Positions 19,470 through 34,127 of a DNA stretch of 64,000 nt are shown here, piece after piece. The notes beneath the pieces are model-generated. The model ran no database searches. It was not told where the DNA came from and saw nothing but the letters and a program-made list of their open reading frames with translations. The stretch is from Deinococcus budaensis. Its GTDB lineage: Bacteria; Deinococcota; Deinococci; Deinococcales; Deinococcaceae. The translations under genes and the position numbers were made by a program. The stretch lies in assembly GCF_014201885.1 (NCBI RefSeq), contig NZ_JACHFN010000004.1, positions 186,001 to 250,000 on the forward strand, written 5' to 3'. How positions within the stretch are numbered: position 1 is the stretch's first letter; every line of letters begins with the position of its first letter.

Positions 19470-19520
19470 TCACTCCACCGGAGGAACGCGAAGAAGAAGC
19501 AGGCCGCTGAACATGGGCAT
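19470..19520 (-). CDS. leucine attenuator leader peptide (16 aa)
   Basis: A 16-codon open frame, [16 protein letters not shown], precedes leuA. It has four consecutive Leu codons (CTG CTT CTT CTT, 19502-19491). A TACAGT box ends 5 nt before its ATG, so the peptide is probably read from a leaderless transcript. Ribosome stalling at the first Leu codons would leave the downstream TTCCTCCGG segment free to capture the 5' arm of the terminator. Finishing at the TGA would cover it and let the terminator form. The peptide itself needs no function. A shorter start at the second ATG (14 aa) is possible. Confidence 0.8.
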   Translation of the reverse strand: MPMFSGLLLLRVPPVE

Positions 19521-19525
19521 AGGTC

Positions 19526-19531
19526 ACTGTA
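19526..19531 (-). promoter_or_regulatory. -10 box of the leuA leader transcript
   Basis: TACAGT on the minus strand, 5 nt before the leader peptide ATG, fits the TANNNT leaderless promoter pattern. No good -35 element is visible. Confidence 0.55.
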
Positions 19532-19602
19532 CGGGCCGGGCCGCGAACCGAGCGCAAGTTGTCTGCACGGGGGGCACGCAGCGAGCAGCGGCTCAGTGGG
19601 GG

Positions 19603-19791
19603 TTAGTTCGCGTAGCGTTCCGGCTCGCTCTGCGCCTCCAGCCGGTGGTGGGTGCGAACCTCTTCCTCGGTCACGACCAGGGCGCGGCTGGTGATCTCCT
19701 CTCCCCCACGCTCCCAGCTCAGGGGGGACTTCGTCGAGCGGCGAAACAGGCGTTCTGGACGAAGTTTTTTCAGAATCTGCGGGGTCTTCAT
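19603..19791 (-). CDS. small charged hypothetical protein (62 aa)
   Basis: A 62-residue open frame between ilvC and the leuA leader encodes a strongly charged protein: a basic N-terminal half ([20 protein letters not shown]) and an acidic stretch [17 protein letters not shown]. Base composition is less GC-rich at third positions than its neighbours. No Shine-Dalgarno site is clear, and an alternative start lies at 19857. I recognise no domain. Its compositional bias and isolated position suggest a real gene, not a shadow, but the function is unknown. Confidence 0.5.
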   Translation of the reverse strand: MKTPQILKKLRPERLFRRSTKSPLSWERGGEEITSRALVVTEEEVRTHHRLEAQSEPERYAN

Positions 19792-19909
19792 GACTTTAGT
19801 GTGCGCTCTACACTTGCGCCGCACCACCCCCAGAGACGGCCAATGTTCCGCGAGCATGGACGGAGAGAGGCCGCCTCGCCAGCGGGCAGGCGGCCGGAAC
19901 GGGGGGAAA

Positions 19910-20920
<1,011 letters not shown>

Positions 20921-21043
20921 ACGTGCATTGTCCTACATTGCCCAGAACGGTGGACGGGGCGGGCTAGGCGAGGTGAAGGCCAAGAGGAGCGGGGCAGGGG
21001 CCGCCCTCCCCGGCTCTCCCCCGCCCCGCTTCCCGCAGCGGGC

Positions 21044-21382
21044 CTACTCGTCCCGGCCGTGAACCTGGGCAGGCGGGTGGGTGGCCTCCACGGCGGTGAA
21101 CGGTTCCAGAATCTTGTAATGGTGCCGGGCACCTTGGGGCACCACCCACGAGTTGCCGGGTTCGAGCAGCAGCATCGAGCCTTCGACGTGCAACTCGGCG
21201 CGGCCCGAGATCACGTACCCGACGGTCTCGTAGGGGCGGGCGTGGGGTTCGTCGCCCTCGCCCTGCTGCTGGTCTTCCCACAGCCGCATGGAGAGCGACT
21301 TGCCGCTGACCAGATACTTCTGGCCGCCTTGACCCTTGGGCGAGTGGCGGGAATCGACCTTCTGGGCAGTGGTGTCTGACAT
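21044..21382 (-). CDS. small cupin-domain protein
   Basis: This protein of about 112 residues forms a single cupin barrel. Residues HARPYETVGYVISGRAELHVEG and PGNSWVVPQGARHHYKI give the two cupin motifs with candidate metal ligands (His, Glu, His). I start it at ATG 21382 (MSDTTAQK) because TGAGGG stands just upstream; ATG 21400 is an alternative adding six residues. Its conserved-looking N-terminus (RLWEDQQQGEG) suggests a stress or redox role, but nothing in the sequence names a substrate. It lies between ilvN and ilvC on the same strand. Confidence 0.75.
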   Translation of the reverse strand: MSDTTAQKVDSRHSPKGQGGQKYLVSGKSLSMRLWEDQQQGEGDEPHARPYETVGYVISGRAELHVEGSMLLLEPGNSWVVPQGARHHYKILEPFTAVEATHPPAQVHGRDE

Positions 21383-21470
21383 GGTGCCCTCAGTATTCAT
21401 TCCCCGCCCCGACCGGAAAAACAGAAAAGGGTCATGAATGTCTTCGCAAGTCGGCGGGGCGACAGTCGCG

Positions 21471-22051
21471 CTAGTCCTCTGCCGCCGTGGCGGTCAGCAG
21501 CGGCCCCAGCGCCCGCGTCTCACCGTGGTAGACGTGCCCCGGAATATCGGCGTTCGAGCCGCGCGTGAGGGCCACCCGGCCCGTCCGCATGGTTTCCAGG
21601 ATGCCGAAGGGCCGCATCTGCTCGATAAAGGCGGTGACCTTGCCCTCGTCGCCCGTTACCTCGAAGGTCAGCGCGCGGCGGCCCACGTCCACGATGCGGG
21701 CGCGGAAGTCCTCGGCGATCTGGCGGACCTCCACCCGGCTTTCGGGAGTGATGGCGACCTTGACGAGGACGAGTTCGCGGTCCACGAACTTCTCCAGGCT
21801 GTGGTCCACCACGTGCAGCACGTCGTGCAGCTTCTCGAGCTGCTTCATCGCCTGCTCGACGATGGCGCGGTCGCCGGTCACGACGAAGGTCATGCGGCTG
21901 ACTCCCGGCTGCTCGGTACTCCCGACCGACAGGCTGCGGATGTTGTAGGCGCGGCGGCCGAACAGGGACGTGATGCGGGTCAGCACGCGCGGCTCGTCGC
22001 GCACCAGGGCGCTGACCAGATGGTCTTGCGGCGCGGCCAGGTGGTCGGCGG

Positions 22052-22055
<4 letters not shown>
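21471..22055 (-). CDS. ilvN: acetolactate synthase small (regulatory) subunit
   Basis: This 194-residue protein has an N-terminal ACT domain (HLVSALVRDEPRVLTRITSLF and YNIRSLSVG) and the C-terminal AHAS small-subunit domain (ALTFEVTGDEGKV...MRPFGILE). It binds valine and stimulates and feedback-regulates IlvB. Its ATG overlaps the ilvB stop by ATGA, so the two are translationally coupled, as usual. Confidence 0.95.
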
Positions 22056-23727
<1,672 letters not shown>

Positions 23728-23731
<4 letters not shown>

Positions 23732-23775
23732 GGCCGGCTCCGGGGCTGCGGGTGGGGCTGGGGACGGGTGCTCAT
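23728..23775 (-). CDS. 15-codon mini-ORF coupled to ilvB
   Basis: This mini-ORF has the best Shine-Dalgarno in the region (GGAGGT, 6 nt before ATG), and its TGA overlaps the ilvB start as ATGA. The peptide (MSTRPQPHPQPRSRP) has no branched-chain residues, so it is not the attenuator peptide. It lies after the attenuator hairpin and probably delivers ribosomes to ilvB by translational coupling. Protein function is unlikely. Confidence 0.45.
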
Positions 23776-23805
23776 CTTCTGACCTCCGGTGACCTTGCTG
23801 CAACC

Positions 23806-23847
23806 TGAGAACGGAAAACCCCACCCTCGAACTCGGGGGCGGGGTTT
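23806..23847 (-). terminator. ilvB attenuator hairpin
   Basis: On the minus strand AAACCCCGCCCCCGA pairs with TCGAGGGTGGGGTTT (one mismatch and one G-T wobble) and is followed by TTTTCCGTTCT. Its 5' end AAACCCCG (23847-23840) is perfectly complementary to CGGGGTTT (23888-23881) within the leader peptide gene, giving a mutually exclusive pairing. Confidence 0.8.
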
Positions 23848-23869
23848 ACGGGGAGCGGCGCCTGAACGC

Positions 23870-23926
23870 TCAGCCTCCAGAAACCCCGGGGCCAAGAAGG
23901 AGCGCGAGGACGGTGCGCGGCGGCAT
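23870..23926 (-). CDS. branched-chain attenuator leader peptide (18 aa)
   Basis: An 18-codon frame, MPPRTVLALLLGPGVSGG, precedes ilvB. Its control codons are GTC CTC GCG CTC CTT CTT (Val, Leu, Ala, Leu, Leu, Leu; 23911-23894). A perfect TACTTT box ends 6 nt before its ATG, marking a leaderless transcript. The antiterminator segment CGGGGTTT starts 14 nt after the CTC at 23902, at the edge of a stalled ribosome's footprint. A Val and Leu sensor suits the acetolactate synthase operon. Confidence 0.8.
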   Translation of the reverse strand: MPPRTVLALLLGPGVSGG

Positions 23927-23932
23927 GGCCGC

Positions 23933-23938
23933 AAAGTA
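23933..23938 (-). promoter_or_regulatory. -10 box of the ilvB leader transcript
   Basis: TACTTT on the minus strand, 6 nt before the leader-peptide ATG, is a textbook TANNNT leaderless arrangement. Confidence 0.6.
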
Positions 23939-23972
23939 CGGCGTGAGGGAGGCCGGGGCGAGGCGGCGCCCT

Positions 23973-24018
23973 AGACGAATGGGCACCAGACGAATGGGCA
24001 CCAGACGAAGGGGGCACC
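23973..24018. repeat. three tandem 15-bp repeats
   Basis: AGACGAATGGGCACC occurs twice exactly and a third time with one change plus one inserted base. The array lies between the divergent ilvB leader and GH2 gene, and nothing else is recognisable in this 200-bp gap. Confidence 0.85.
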
Positions 24019-24139
24019 CCCGGGCCTCTCTGCTCTCCCGCTTGATCGCGCCCCCGGCAGGCCGCACACTGAGCCACCGCCCTCTTTGCCGCCGCCCCCC
24101 CAGGTGGCCGCCACCCCTTTGTTGCCCTCAGGAGCGCGC

Positions 24140-26059
<1,920 letters not shown>

Positions 26060-26178
26060 GCCTGCCTCCTCGCCTCCCCGGATTCACCCAGCGGTCAGCG
26101 CGAAGGCGCAGCATGGAACACACGCCAGCGTCTCTCCCGCCTCCCTCTCTCCGCCCATCCAGACAGGAAGGACCCACC

Positions 26179-27024
26179 ATGACCACGACCCCTGAACCCC
26201 GGCCCACCCAGACCCCCTACGACGTGCCCGCCATCATGGCCGGGCTGTACGGCGACGGCATCATCGGCCTGAAAGGCGCTTTCCCGCGCGAGTGGGTCGC
26301 CCGGCTCGGGGAGGAACTCCCGGTCCTCTACCGCGAGGCGCTGGCCCGGCCCGGCGGCGCCGTCGGGCGCGGCACCAACCGCCACTACGTCGAGATCCAC
26401 CCCGAGGACATCAGCGGCTTTCTGGACCTCGTGACCCACCCCTGGGTGCGGACGGTCTGCGAGAGCGTGCTGGGGCCGAACTACAAGATCGTCGAGATCG
26501 GCTTCGACGTGCCCAATCCTGGCGCGAAGGACCAGCCCTGGCACCGCGACTTCCGGGCCGGACCCGAGACGCTCATTGACCGCCGCCTGAACTCGCTGGC
26601 CTTCAACCTCACCACGGTGGACGTGGAGGAGGACATGGGGCCGTTCGAGATCGCGCCGGGCACCCAGTGGGACGATCCCAGCGAGTACGACCACGGCATG
26701 TTCCCGCCGGTCTCGCTGTTTCCGCGCTATCAGGCCCTGGCCCAGCGCAAGCTGCCGAAGATGGGCGACATCTCGGTGCGGTCGGCACTCACGATCCACC
26801 GGGGCACCGCCAACACCAGCCAGAAGCCCCGGCCCGTGCTGGTGCTCGGCGTGGACGCCCCGGGCGCCGGGCACGACGAGTTCCACGATCTGCACTTCAC
26901 GCGCGGGTACTATGAGCGGCTGCCGCAGGAGGTCAAAGATCACCTGATCTGCCGGGTGGTCGATGAACTCGAACCCATCGTGCAGGGCCACACCATCGAG
27001 GGCCTGATGATGGGCGACGCCTGA
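26179..27024 (+). CDS. phytanoyl-CoA dioxygenase (PhyH) family protein
   Basis: This 281-residue protein belongs to the Fe(II)/2-oxoglutarate PhyH superfamily. The metal triad is visible: HxD in WHRDF (about residue 119) and a distal His in SALTIHRGTAN, with an Arg nearby for 2-oxoglutarate. Such enzymes hydroxylate diverse small molecules; the substrate is not predictable. The ATG has AGGAAGG upstream. It follows the GH2 gene and is 1 nt from the small gene downstream, suggesting a sugar- or glycoside-related operon. Confidence 0.85.
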   Translation: MTTTPEPRPTQTPYDVPAIMAGLYGDGIIGLKGAFPREWVARLGEELPVLYREALARPGGAVGRGTNRHYVEIHPEDISGFLDLVTHPWVRTVCESVLGPNYKIVEIGFDVPNPGAKDQPWHRDFRAGPETLIDRRLNSLAFNLTTVDVEEDMGPFEIAPGTQWDDPSEYDHGMFPPVSLFPRYQALAQRKLPKMGDISVRSALTIHRGTANTSQKPRPVLVLGVDAPGAGHDEFHDLHFTRGYYERLPQEVKDHLICRVVDELEPIVQGHTIEGLMMGDA

Positions 27025-27025
27025 C

Positions 27026-27277
27026 GTGACCAGAGAGTTTAACAGCGTGGTGGCTCACTTCGGCGGGGCAGCCCTCCCCGGACGAATCGTGGCGCTCGAG
27101 GGCGGGCGGGGCCTGATGCGGGTGGCCCTGGACCCCGCGCCGGAAGGCCAGATGCCCGGCGAGGGGGACGAGGGCGTGCTGGAGATGCACGACGGCGCCC
27201 GCTTCCGGGTCATGGTGACCGAGCGGCTGGAGGGCAGCGCGAACGAGTTCCGCGTCAAGTTGCTGGGGCGGGGCTGA
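27026..27277 (+). CDS. small hypothetical protein (83 aa)
   Basis: This GTG-started frame begins 1 nt after the PhyH stop, so it is probably translationally coupled to it. The sequence looks like a compact beta-rich protein (GRIVALEGGRGLMRVAL, GVLEMHDGARFRVMVTE, NEFRVKLLG) with no Cys and no membrane span. I recognise no family; a small PilZ-like or other barrel is only a guess from the strand pattern. Confidence 0.6.
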   Translation: MTREFNSVVAHFGGAALPGRIVALEGGRGLMRVALDPAPEGQMPGEGDEGVLEMHDGARFRVMVTERLEGSANEFRVKLLGRG

Positions 27278-27348
27278 GGCGCATCTTTCTGTCCTGACCA
27301 ATCCCCCGGGGTCGAACGGCGCAAGACACTGCTCAACCTGGGGGCTTT

Positions 27349-28104
27349 TCAGTCCCGGCGCGCGACGAACACCATCACCCGGCTCGCGGGTATGAGCGGT
27401 CCCCAGCGCCAGTCCCCGTACACCTGCTCGACGGTGAACCCGGCACCGACCAGGGATTGGGTCAGCTCGGCCTGGCTGCGGAAGCGCAGTTCGCTGTTCA
27501 CCACCAGGTGCTCGCCCGTCTCCGTGAACAGGTTGTGACCGACGAAATGGACTCGGCCCTCCTCCACTTCGACCACCTCCAACCAGCATTCCAGCGGGCC
27601 GTCCGGCGAGTCGGTCCGCTCGAACGTCGCCTCGCGGGTCCACCCCTCCCACTCGCGGGCCTCCGGGTTGCGGCTCTCGAAAGCGAGGTGACCGCCGGGG
27701 CGCAGCGCCGCGTGGAGGTGGCGGAGGGTCGCGTTCCAGTCGGCCTCTTCCAGAAAGACCTGGGCGACGTTGCCGGTCATGATCGCCAAGTCTGCGTCCG
27801 GTGTTCCGAGCGCACTGGAATCCCCCTCGACCCATCGCACCCGCTCCGCGCCGGGTTGCTGCCACGCGTAGGCGAGCATGGCGGAGGCCGGGTCCACGCC
27901 CGTGACCTCGCGGCCCCCCACCTCCCAACCAACAGTCGCCAGCTCGCGGGTGAGCAGGCCGGTGCCGCAGCCCAGGTCGAGGATGCGGCGGGCGCCCAGT
28001 TCGGCGGCGAGATTCAGATAAAAGTCGGTGTCTGCCCCGCGCGGATTGTCGCGGTCGTACAGCACGACGAGGCGGGGGTCCACATAATGCAGATCAAGTT
28101 TCAC
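27349..28104 (-). CDS. class I SAM-dependent methyltransferase
   Basis: This 251-residue protein has motif I LDLGCGTGLLT, an acidic post-I residue in EVTGVDPAS, motif II-like DLAIMTGNVAQVF and motif III LHAALRPGGHLAFE, the usual order for a class I methyltransferase. The substrate is unknown. It starts with GTG 28104; a TAGACT box 7 nt upstream and no Shine-Dalgarno site mark a leaderless mRNA. It is convergent with the PhyH/small-gene unit. Confidence 0.88.
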   Translation of the reverse strand: MKLDLHYVDPRLVVLYDRDNPRGADTDFYLNLAAELGARRILDLGCGTGLLTRELATVGWEVGGREVTGVDPASAMLAYAWQQPGAERVRWVEGDSSALGTPDADLAIMTGNVAQVFLEEADWNATLRHLHAALRPGGHLAFESRNPEAREWEGWTREATFERTDSPDGPLECWLEVVEVEEGRVHFVGHNLFTETGEHLVVNSELRFRSQAELTQSLVGAGFTVEQVYGDWRWGPLIPASRVMVFVARRD

Positions 28105-28111
28105 TGGAGGC

Positions 28112-28117
28112 AGTCTA
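28112..28117 (-). promoter_or_regulatory. leaderless -10 box of the methyltransferase gene
   Basis: TAGACT on the minus strand ends 7 nt before GTG 28104. Confidence 0.5.
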
Positions 28118-28161
28118 GGAGCGGGGACAGGTCCGGGCCAGCGCCGAATGGCTGAGTCCGG

Positions 28162-28461
28162 TCAGACGTAGATCGGCACCAGCAACCACGACGCCACGCC
28201 GCCGAGGAGCACCCCCAGCGCTCCACCGAGCACGGCGGCCCTTCCCCGGCTCTCCGGCCTGAGCCGCAGCGCGAGCAGCAGCAGAGCCGCCCCGACTCCG
28301 ATCAGCCAGCCCGACACCGCCTGAAAACTTCCTGTCCTCTCCCCCACGGTGAAGTCAGGCAAGGCGGAGCCGACCAGCACGTGCAGCCCCAACGTCAGGA
28401 AAAAGACGGGAAAGGCCACGTTGAAGGCGAGCAGGAAACGGCGGTCACCGGCGCGGGTCAT
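28162..28461 (-). CDS. small membrane protein, three spans
   Basis: This 99-residue protein has three predicted spans (LLAFNVAFPVFFLTLGLHVL, GWLIGVGAALLLLALRL, VLGGALGVLLGGVASWLLV). A GGAG site precedes the ATG and a TAGCGT box lies just upstream of it. No family is recognised. It lies upstream of the methyltransferase on the same strand and may be cotranscribed with it. Confidence 0.65.
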   Translation of the reverse strand: MTRAGDRRFLLAFNVAFPVFFLTLGLHVLVGSALPDFTVGERTGSFQAVSGWLIGVGAALLLLALRLRPESRGRAAVLGGALGVLLGGVASWLLVPIYV

Positions 28462-28766
28462 GGGTCTCCACCCACGCTACCCCACCCGCACGACCGGTGC
28501 GTTCCCACGGCGACGGGCGCACTGGGGCGGGACCCGGAGAAAAGGCACTTGCGCTCGCTGGACGGAAAGGTCCAGCGGGGGGCCTGCCAGGCCGGACCGC
28601 TGAGGGGCAGCCTGCGCACCCTGCCCCGCCGTTCGGGGGACGGCGCCGTATCTTTCGCGTCCAGGCCGGAAAGCGGGCGGCTGTTCCTGCGGCCCCCCTG
28701 GTTCCGGCTGGGGCAGAGCCTCTGGCTTGAGCAGACAGGCTTTCTTCTCCCGCGCCCATGCCCGGG
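28462..28766. other. intergenic region upstream of the leuC leader, no gene seen
   Basis: This stretch between the divergent membrane protein gene and the leuC leader is GC-rich. It holds several short inverted repeats (for example GGGGCAGCCTGCGC-type segments), but I can support no gene, RNA or operator in it. A TTGAGC at 28726 is too far from the -10 box at 28767 to be its -35. Confidence 0.4.
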
Positions 28767-28772
28767 TAGGCT
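28767..28772 (+). promoter_or_regulatory. -10 box of the leuC leader transcript
   Basis: TAGGCT ends 7 nt before the leader-peptide ATG at 28780, the leaderless pattern. No convincing -35 is seen. Confidence 0.6.
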
Positions 28773-28779
28773 GAGCCGC

Positions 28780-28845
28780 ATGTTCACCGCCACCACGGCC
28801 AGCGGGAGCGCCCCCGAGGTGCTTCTTCTTCGATGGGGGCGATGA
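28780..28845 (+). CDS. leucine attenuator leader peptide of the leuC operon (21 aa)
   Basis: A 21-codon frame begins MFTATTASGSAPE and ends VLLLRWGR, with GTG CTT CTT CTT (28819-28830) as control codons. It is preceded by a leaderless TAGGCT box and followed by a strong terminator before leuC. GGGGGCGA (28835-28842), starting 13 nt after the first Leu codon, can pair with TTGCCCCC at the foot of the terminator (7 Watson-Crick pairs plus one G-T). The layout is the same as in the leuA and ilvB leaders. Confidence 0.8.
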   Translation: MFTATTASGSAPEVLLLRWGR

Positions 28846-28871
28846 GCGCGGCTTCCCAGCGTTCACCTCTT

Positions 28872-28910
28872 GCCCCCCGCAGCCACGGCCGCCCGGGGGG
28901 TTTTTTCTTT
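28872..28910 (+). terminator. leuC attenuator terminator
   Basis: CCCCCC (28873-28878) pairs with GGGGGG (28895-28900), followed directly by TTTTTTCTTT. It stands 38 nt before the leuC ATG and after the leader peptide stop. It is the clearest intrinsic terminator in the window, yet it precedes a gene in the same direction, so it must be conditional. Confidence 0.85.
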
Positions 28911-28947
28911 CGTAGAGCTACAGACAGCGCAGGAGGGTTTTCGACAC

Positions 28948-30237
<1,290 letters not shown>

Positions 30238-30250
30238 AGCGGGAGCGAAA

Positions 30251-30664
30251 ATGAGCTGTGCCCCCTTCCCCCGTGACGACCCCCAGCGCGGTGAACCCGC
30301 AGTGAGCGCCCTGTTCGGTGTCGGCCTGCTGGTCAACCTCGTGTGGCTGGCCTTCGGACTGCGGCAGGTGCGGCCCGCTGAGCGTCCGGCGATGTGGGGC
30401 ACGGCGGCGGGGCTGCTGATCGTGGCCGCGCTGCTGGCCCTCTACACCGTGCGCGAAATGCCGCTGGCGGCTCACCTCACCTTTCCGGTCAGCCTGATCC
30501 TGTGGCCCGCCGGGCTGACCCTCTGCCTGATCGCTGGCCTGGTGTTCCTGCTGCGGAGCGACTGGGCGCGGGGTTGGCCGCTGCTGGGGCTGCCCGTGTC
30601 GGGCCTCCTCGCCGTGCTGATCCTGGCCCCGCTGCGGACGGCGGCGGGCCTGCCTCCCTTCTGA
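30251..30664 (+). CDS. membrane protein inside the leu operon
   Basis: This 137-residue protein starts 13 bp after leuC and ends 18 bp before leuD. Four spans are likely (FGVGLLVNLVWLAFGL, MWGTAAGLLIVAALLAL, LTFPVSLILWPAGLTLCLIA, WPLLGLPVSGLLAVLILAP). I recognise no family. Its position between the two subunits of isopropylmalate isomerase suggests coregulation with leucine synthesis. A transport role is conceivable but unproven. GGGAG precedes its ATG. Confidence 0.75.
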   Translation: MSCAPFPRDDPQRGEPAVSALFGVGLLVNLVWLAFGLRQVRPAERPAMWGTAAGLLIVAALLALYTVREMPLAAHLTFPVSLILWPAGLTLCLIAGLVFLLRSDWARGWPLLGLPVSGLLAVLILAPLRTAAGLPPF

Positions 30665-30682
30665 ACCCTTCAAGGAGCCTCC

Positions 30683-32303
<1,621 letters not shown>

Positions 32304-32307
32304 GGAC

Positions 32308-32346
32308 GGGGGCGCAGGGGGCGGGCCGCCCCTTCGCCTGCGCCCC
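32308..32346. terminator. hairpin after leuB, probable terminator
   Basis: A 9-bp perfect stem GGGCGCAGG / CCTGCGCCC, extended by a G-C and a G-T pair, lies 5 nt after the leuB stop and between convergent genes. No T run follows. Confidence 0.5.
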
Positions 32347-32517
32347 TGCCCCGGAAGAGCGGGGGATTTCGGCTCCCTTGCACCAGGGGCCGCCTGGAAC
32401 CAGCGGGAAGTTCTGTCTGTCCCAGCGCGGCGGGAGGTGACCCTGACCGCGCTGGGCAATCTTGCGTTGGTGGTCCGGGAGGCCTCTCTGTGGACCGTGG
32501 TTCGGGACCGGCCGGCG

Positions 32518-34113
32518 TCAGTGGACCGGGGTGGCCATGGGGGCGGCGCCGGGCTGCGGGGTCTGCCGCCCGGCGCGGCGGCGCTTGTGGACATACATGC
32601 GCTGGTCGGCCAGATGCAGCAGCGCCTTGCCGGAGGACGCGTCGTGGGGCCACAGGGCCACGCCCACGCTCGCGCCGCTCAGGTCGAATCCGGCGCCGCG
32701 CACCGCCGCTACCGCCTGATCGACCGGTTCCAGCGCCTGATCCTCGACCAGCAGGCGGTCTTGCTCGCCGTCGCTGTCCAGCAGCACGGCGAACTCGTCG
32801 CCGCCCAGGCGGTAGGTCTGTCCCCTGGGGGTGACGCCCGCCAGCAGGGTCTGCCCGAACATCCGCAGCAGGGTGTCGCCCTGGGTGTGGCCCTGGGTGT
32901 CGTTGACCCCCTTGAAGCCGTCCAGATCCAGCACCGTGAGGGCAAAGGGCGCGGACCCCGCGATGCGTGCGGCCAGGGCCTGCTCGAAAGCGCGGCGGTT
33001 GTGGACGCCCGTGACCGGGTCGTGAAAGGCGTCGCGCTGCACGCTGTCGAGGTGCGCGCGGCGGTGCAGGCCGCCCGCCACGCTGCGGCCCGCCGCTTCC
33101 AGCAGCGCCCGGTCGGCGGCGTTCCACACCGCTGGGCGCGTCCGCACGGCGACGAGCACGTAGCGCAGGTCCGTCTCGGGGCCGCCGCCCAGGTCCGGGA
33201 AGGTGCCCAGCGGAATCCAGGCGGCGCCGCGCACGCCCCCCGCGACCAGGTCCGGGCGGGCGCTCGGCAGGGCCGGGTAATCGTCGACGAAGCGGACCTC
33301 GCCCTGTTCCAGCACGGCCCAGGTCGCCCCCCGTCCGCGCGGCATCGGGCGCGCGAGCAGCGGCGCCAGCTCCGGCGACAGGCCCGGCGCCTGCCACACG
33401 GGCGTGACCTGAAGGGCGTCCCCCTGAAGGATCCCCAGGCCCGCCCAGTCGAGGCCGCACAGCGGCACGACCTGCTCGGCGGCGTGGCGGGCCAGTTCGC
33501 CGGGCAGCAGGTCGAGGTCCAGCAGCGACGAGATCGCCAGCAGCGCTTCGGAACGGCGGGTCACGCGGCGCAGCTCGGCCAGCAACTGGTCGCGGGCCAG
33601 GGCTTCGCGCTCCAGCACGGCGGTCTGACGGCGCAGTTCGAGTTCGTCCACGGCCAGCGCGGCCAGGTTGCGCAGCGCCTCACGCTCGGTATCCGTGACC
33701 TCGGCGCGCGGGGCGGTGTCCAGCACGCACAGGGTGCCGATGTTGTGCCCGTCGGCGGTGGTCAGCGGCGCTCCGGCATAGAAGCGGAAGCCGCCCGGCG
33801 CCCCCACCAGCGGATTGTCCGAGAAGCGCGGGTCCAGCCGGGCGTCGGGCACGACCATCACGTCGGCCTGCAAGATGGCGTGCGCGCAAAACGACACCTG
33901 GCGGTCCAGGCGGGTCAGGTCCACGCCCACGCAGGCCTGGCTGAGGGTGCTGTCCTCGGCCACGAAATTGACCAGCGCGATAGGCACGCGGAACAGCTGC
34001 GCCGCCAGGGTCGCCAGGCGGGTAAAGGCCTCCTGAGGCAGCGAAGAGAGGTCGCTGTAGCGGGCCAGCGCCTCAAGTCGGCGCAACTCGTCGGCAGGGA
34101 TCAGGGCGTTCAT
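32518..34113 (-). CDS. GAF-GAF-GGDEF diguanylate cyclase
   Basis: This 531-residue protein has two GAF domains (about 25-165, with SFCAHAILQ and PLTTADGHNIGTLCVLD; about 185-345) and a C-terminal GGDEF domain (about 360-520). The active-site RLGGDEFAVL (about residue 437) is intact, with DLDGFKGVND and GHTQGD, so it should synthesise c-di-GMP in response to a signal at the GAF domains. I see no RxxD inhibitory site just before GGDEF. The start is leaderless: TACAGT lies 8 nt before the ATG. No membrane span is visible. Confidence 0.93.
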   Translation of the reverse strand: MNALIPADELRRLEALARYSDLSSLPQEAFTRLATLAAQLFRVPIALVNFVAEDSTLSQACVGVDLTRLDRQVSFCAHAILQADVMVVPDARLDPRFSDNPLVGAPGGFRFYAGAPLTTADGHNIGTLCVLDTAPRAEVTDTEREALRNLAALAVDELELRRQTAVLEREALARDQLLAELRRVTRRSEALLAISSLLDLDLLPGELARHAAEQVVPLCGLDWAGLGILQGDALQVTPVWQAPGLSPELAPLLARPMPRGRGATWAVLEQGEVRFVDDYPALPSARPDLVAGGVRGAAWIPLGTFPDLGGGPETDLRYVLVAVRTRPAVWNAADRALLEAAGRSVAGGLHRRAHLDSVQRDAFHDPVTGVHNRRAFEQALAARIAGSAPFALTVLDLDGFKGVNDTQGHTQGDTLLRMFGQTLLAGVTPRGQTYRLGGDEFAVLLDSDGEQDRLLVEDQALEPVDQAVAAVRGAGFDLSGASVGVALWPHDASSGKALLHLADQRMYVHKRRRAGRQTPQPGAAPMATPVH

Positions 34114-34121
34114 GCCCGCCG

Positions 34122-34127
34122 ACTGTA
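34122..34127 (-). promoter_or_regulatory. leaderless -10 box of the GGDEF gene
   Basis: TACAGT on the minus strand ends 8 nt before the ATG at 34113. Confidence 0.5.

Noticed and set aside
20921..21043. Search for a fourth leader peptide before ilvC
   Set aside because: No short frame with branched-chain codons and no conditional hairpin was found; ilvC seems to lack its own attenuator.
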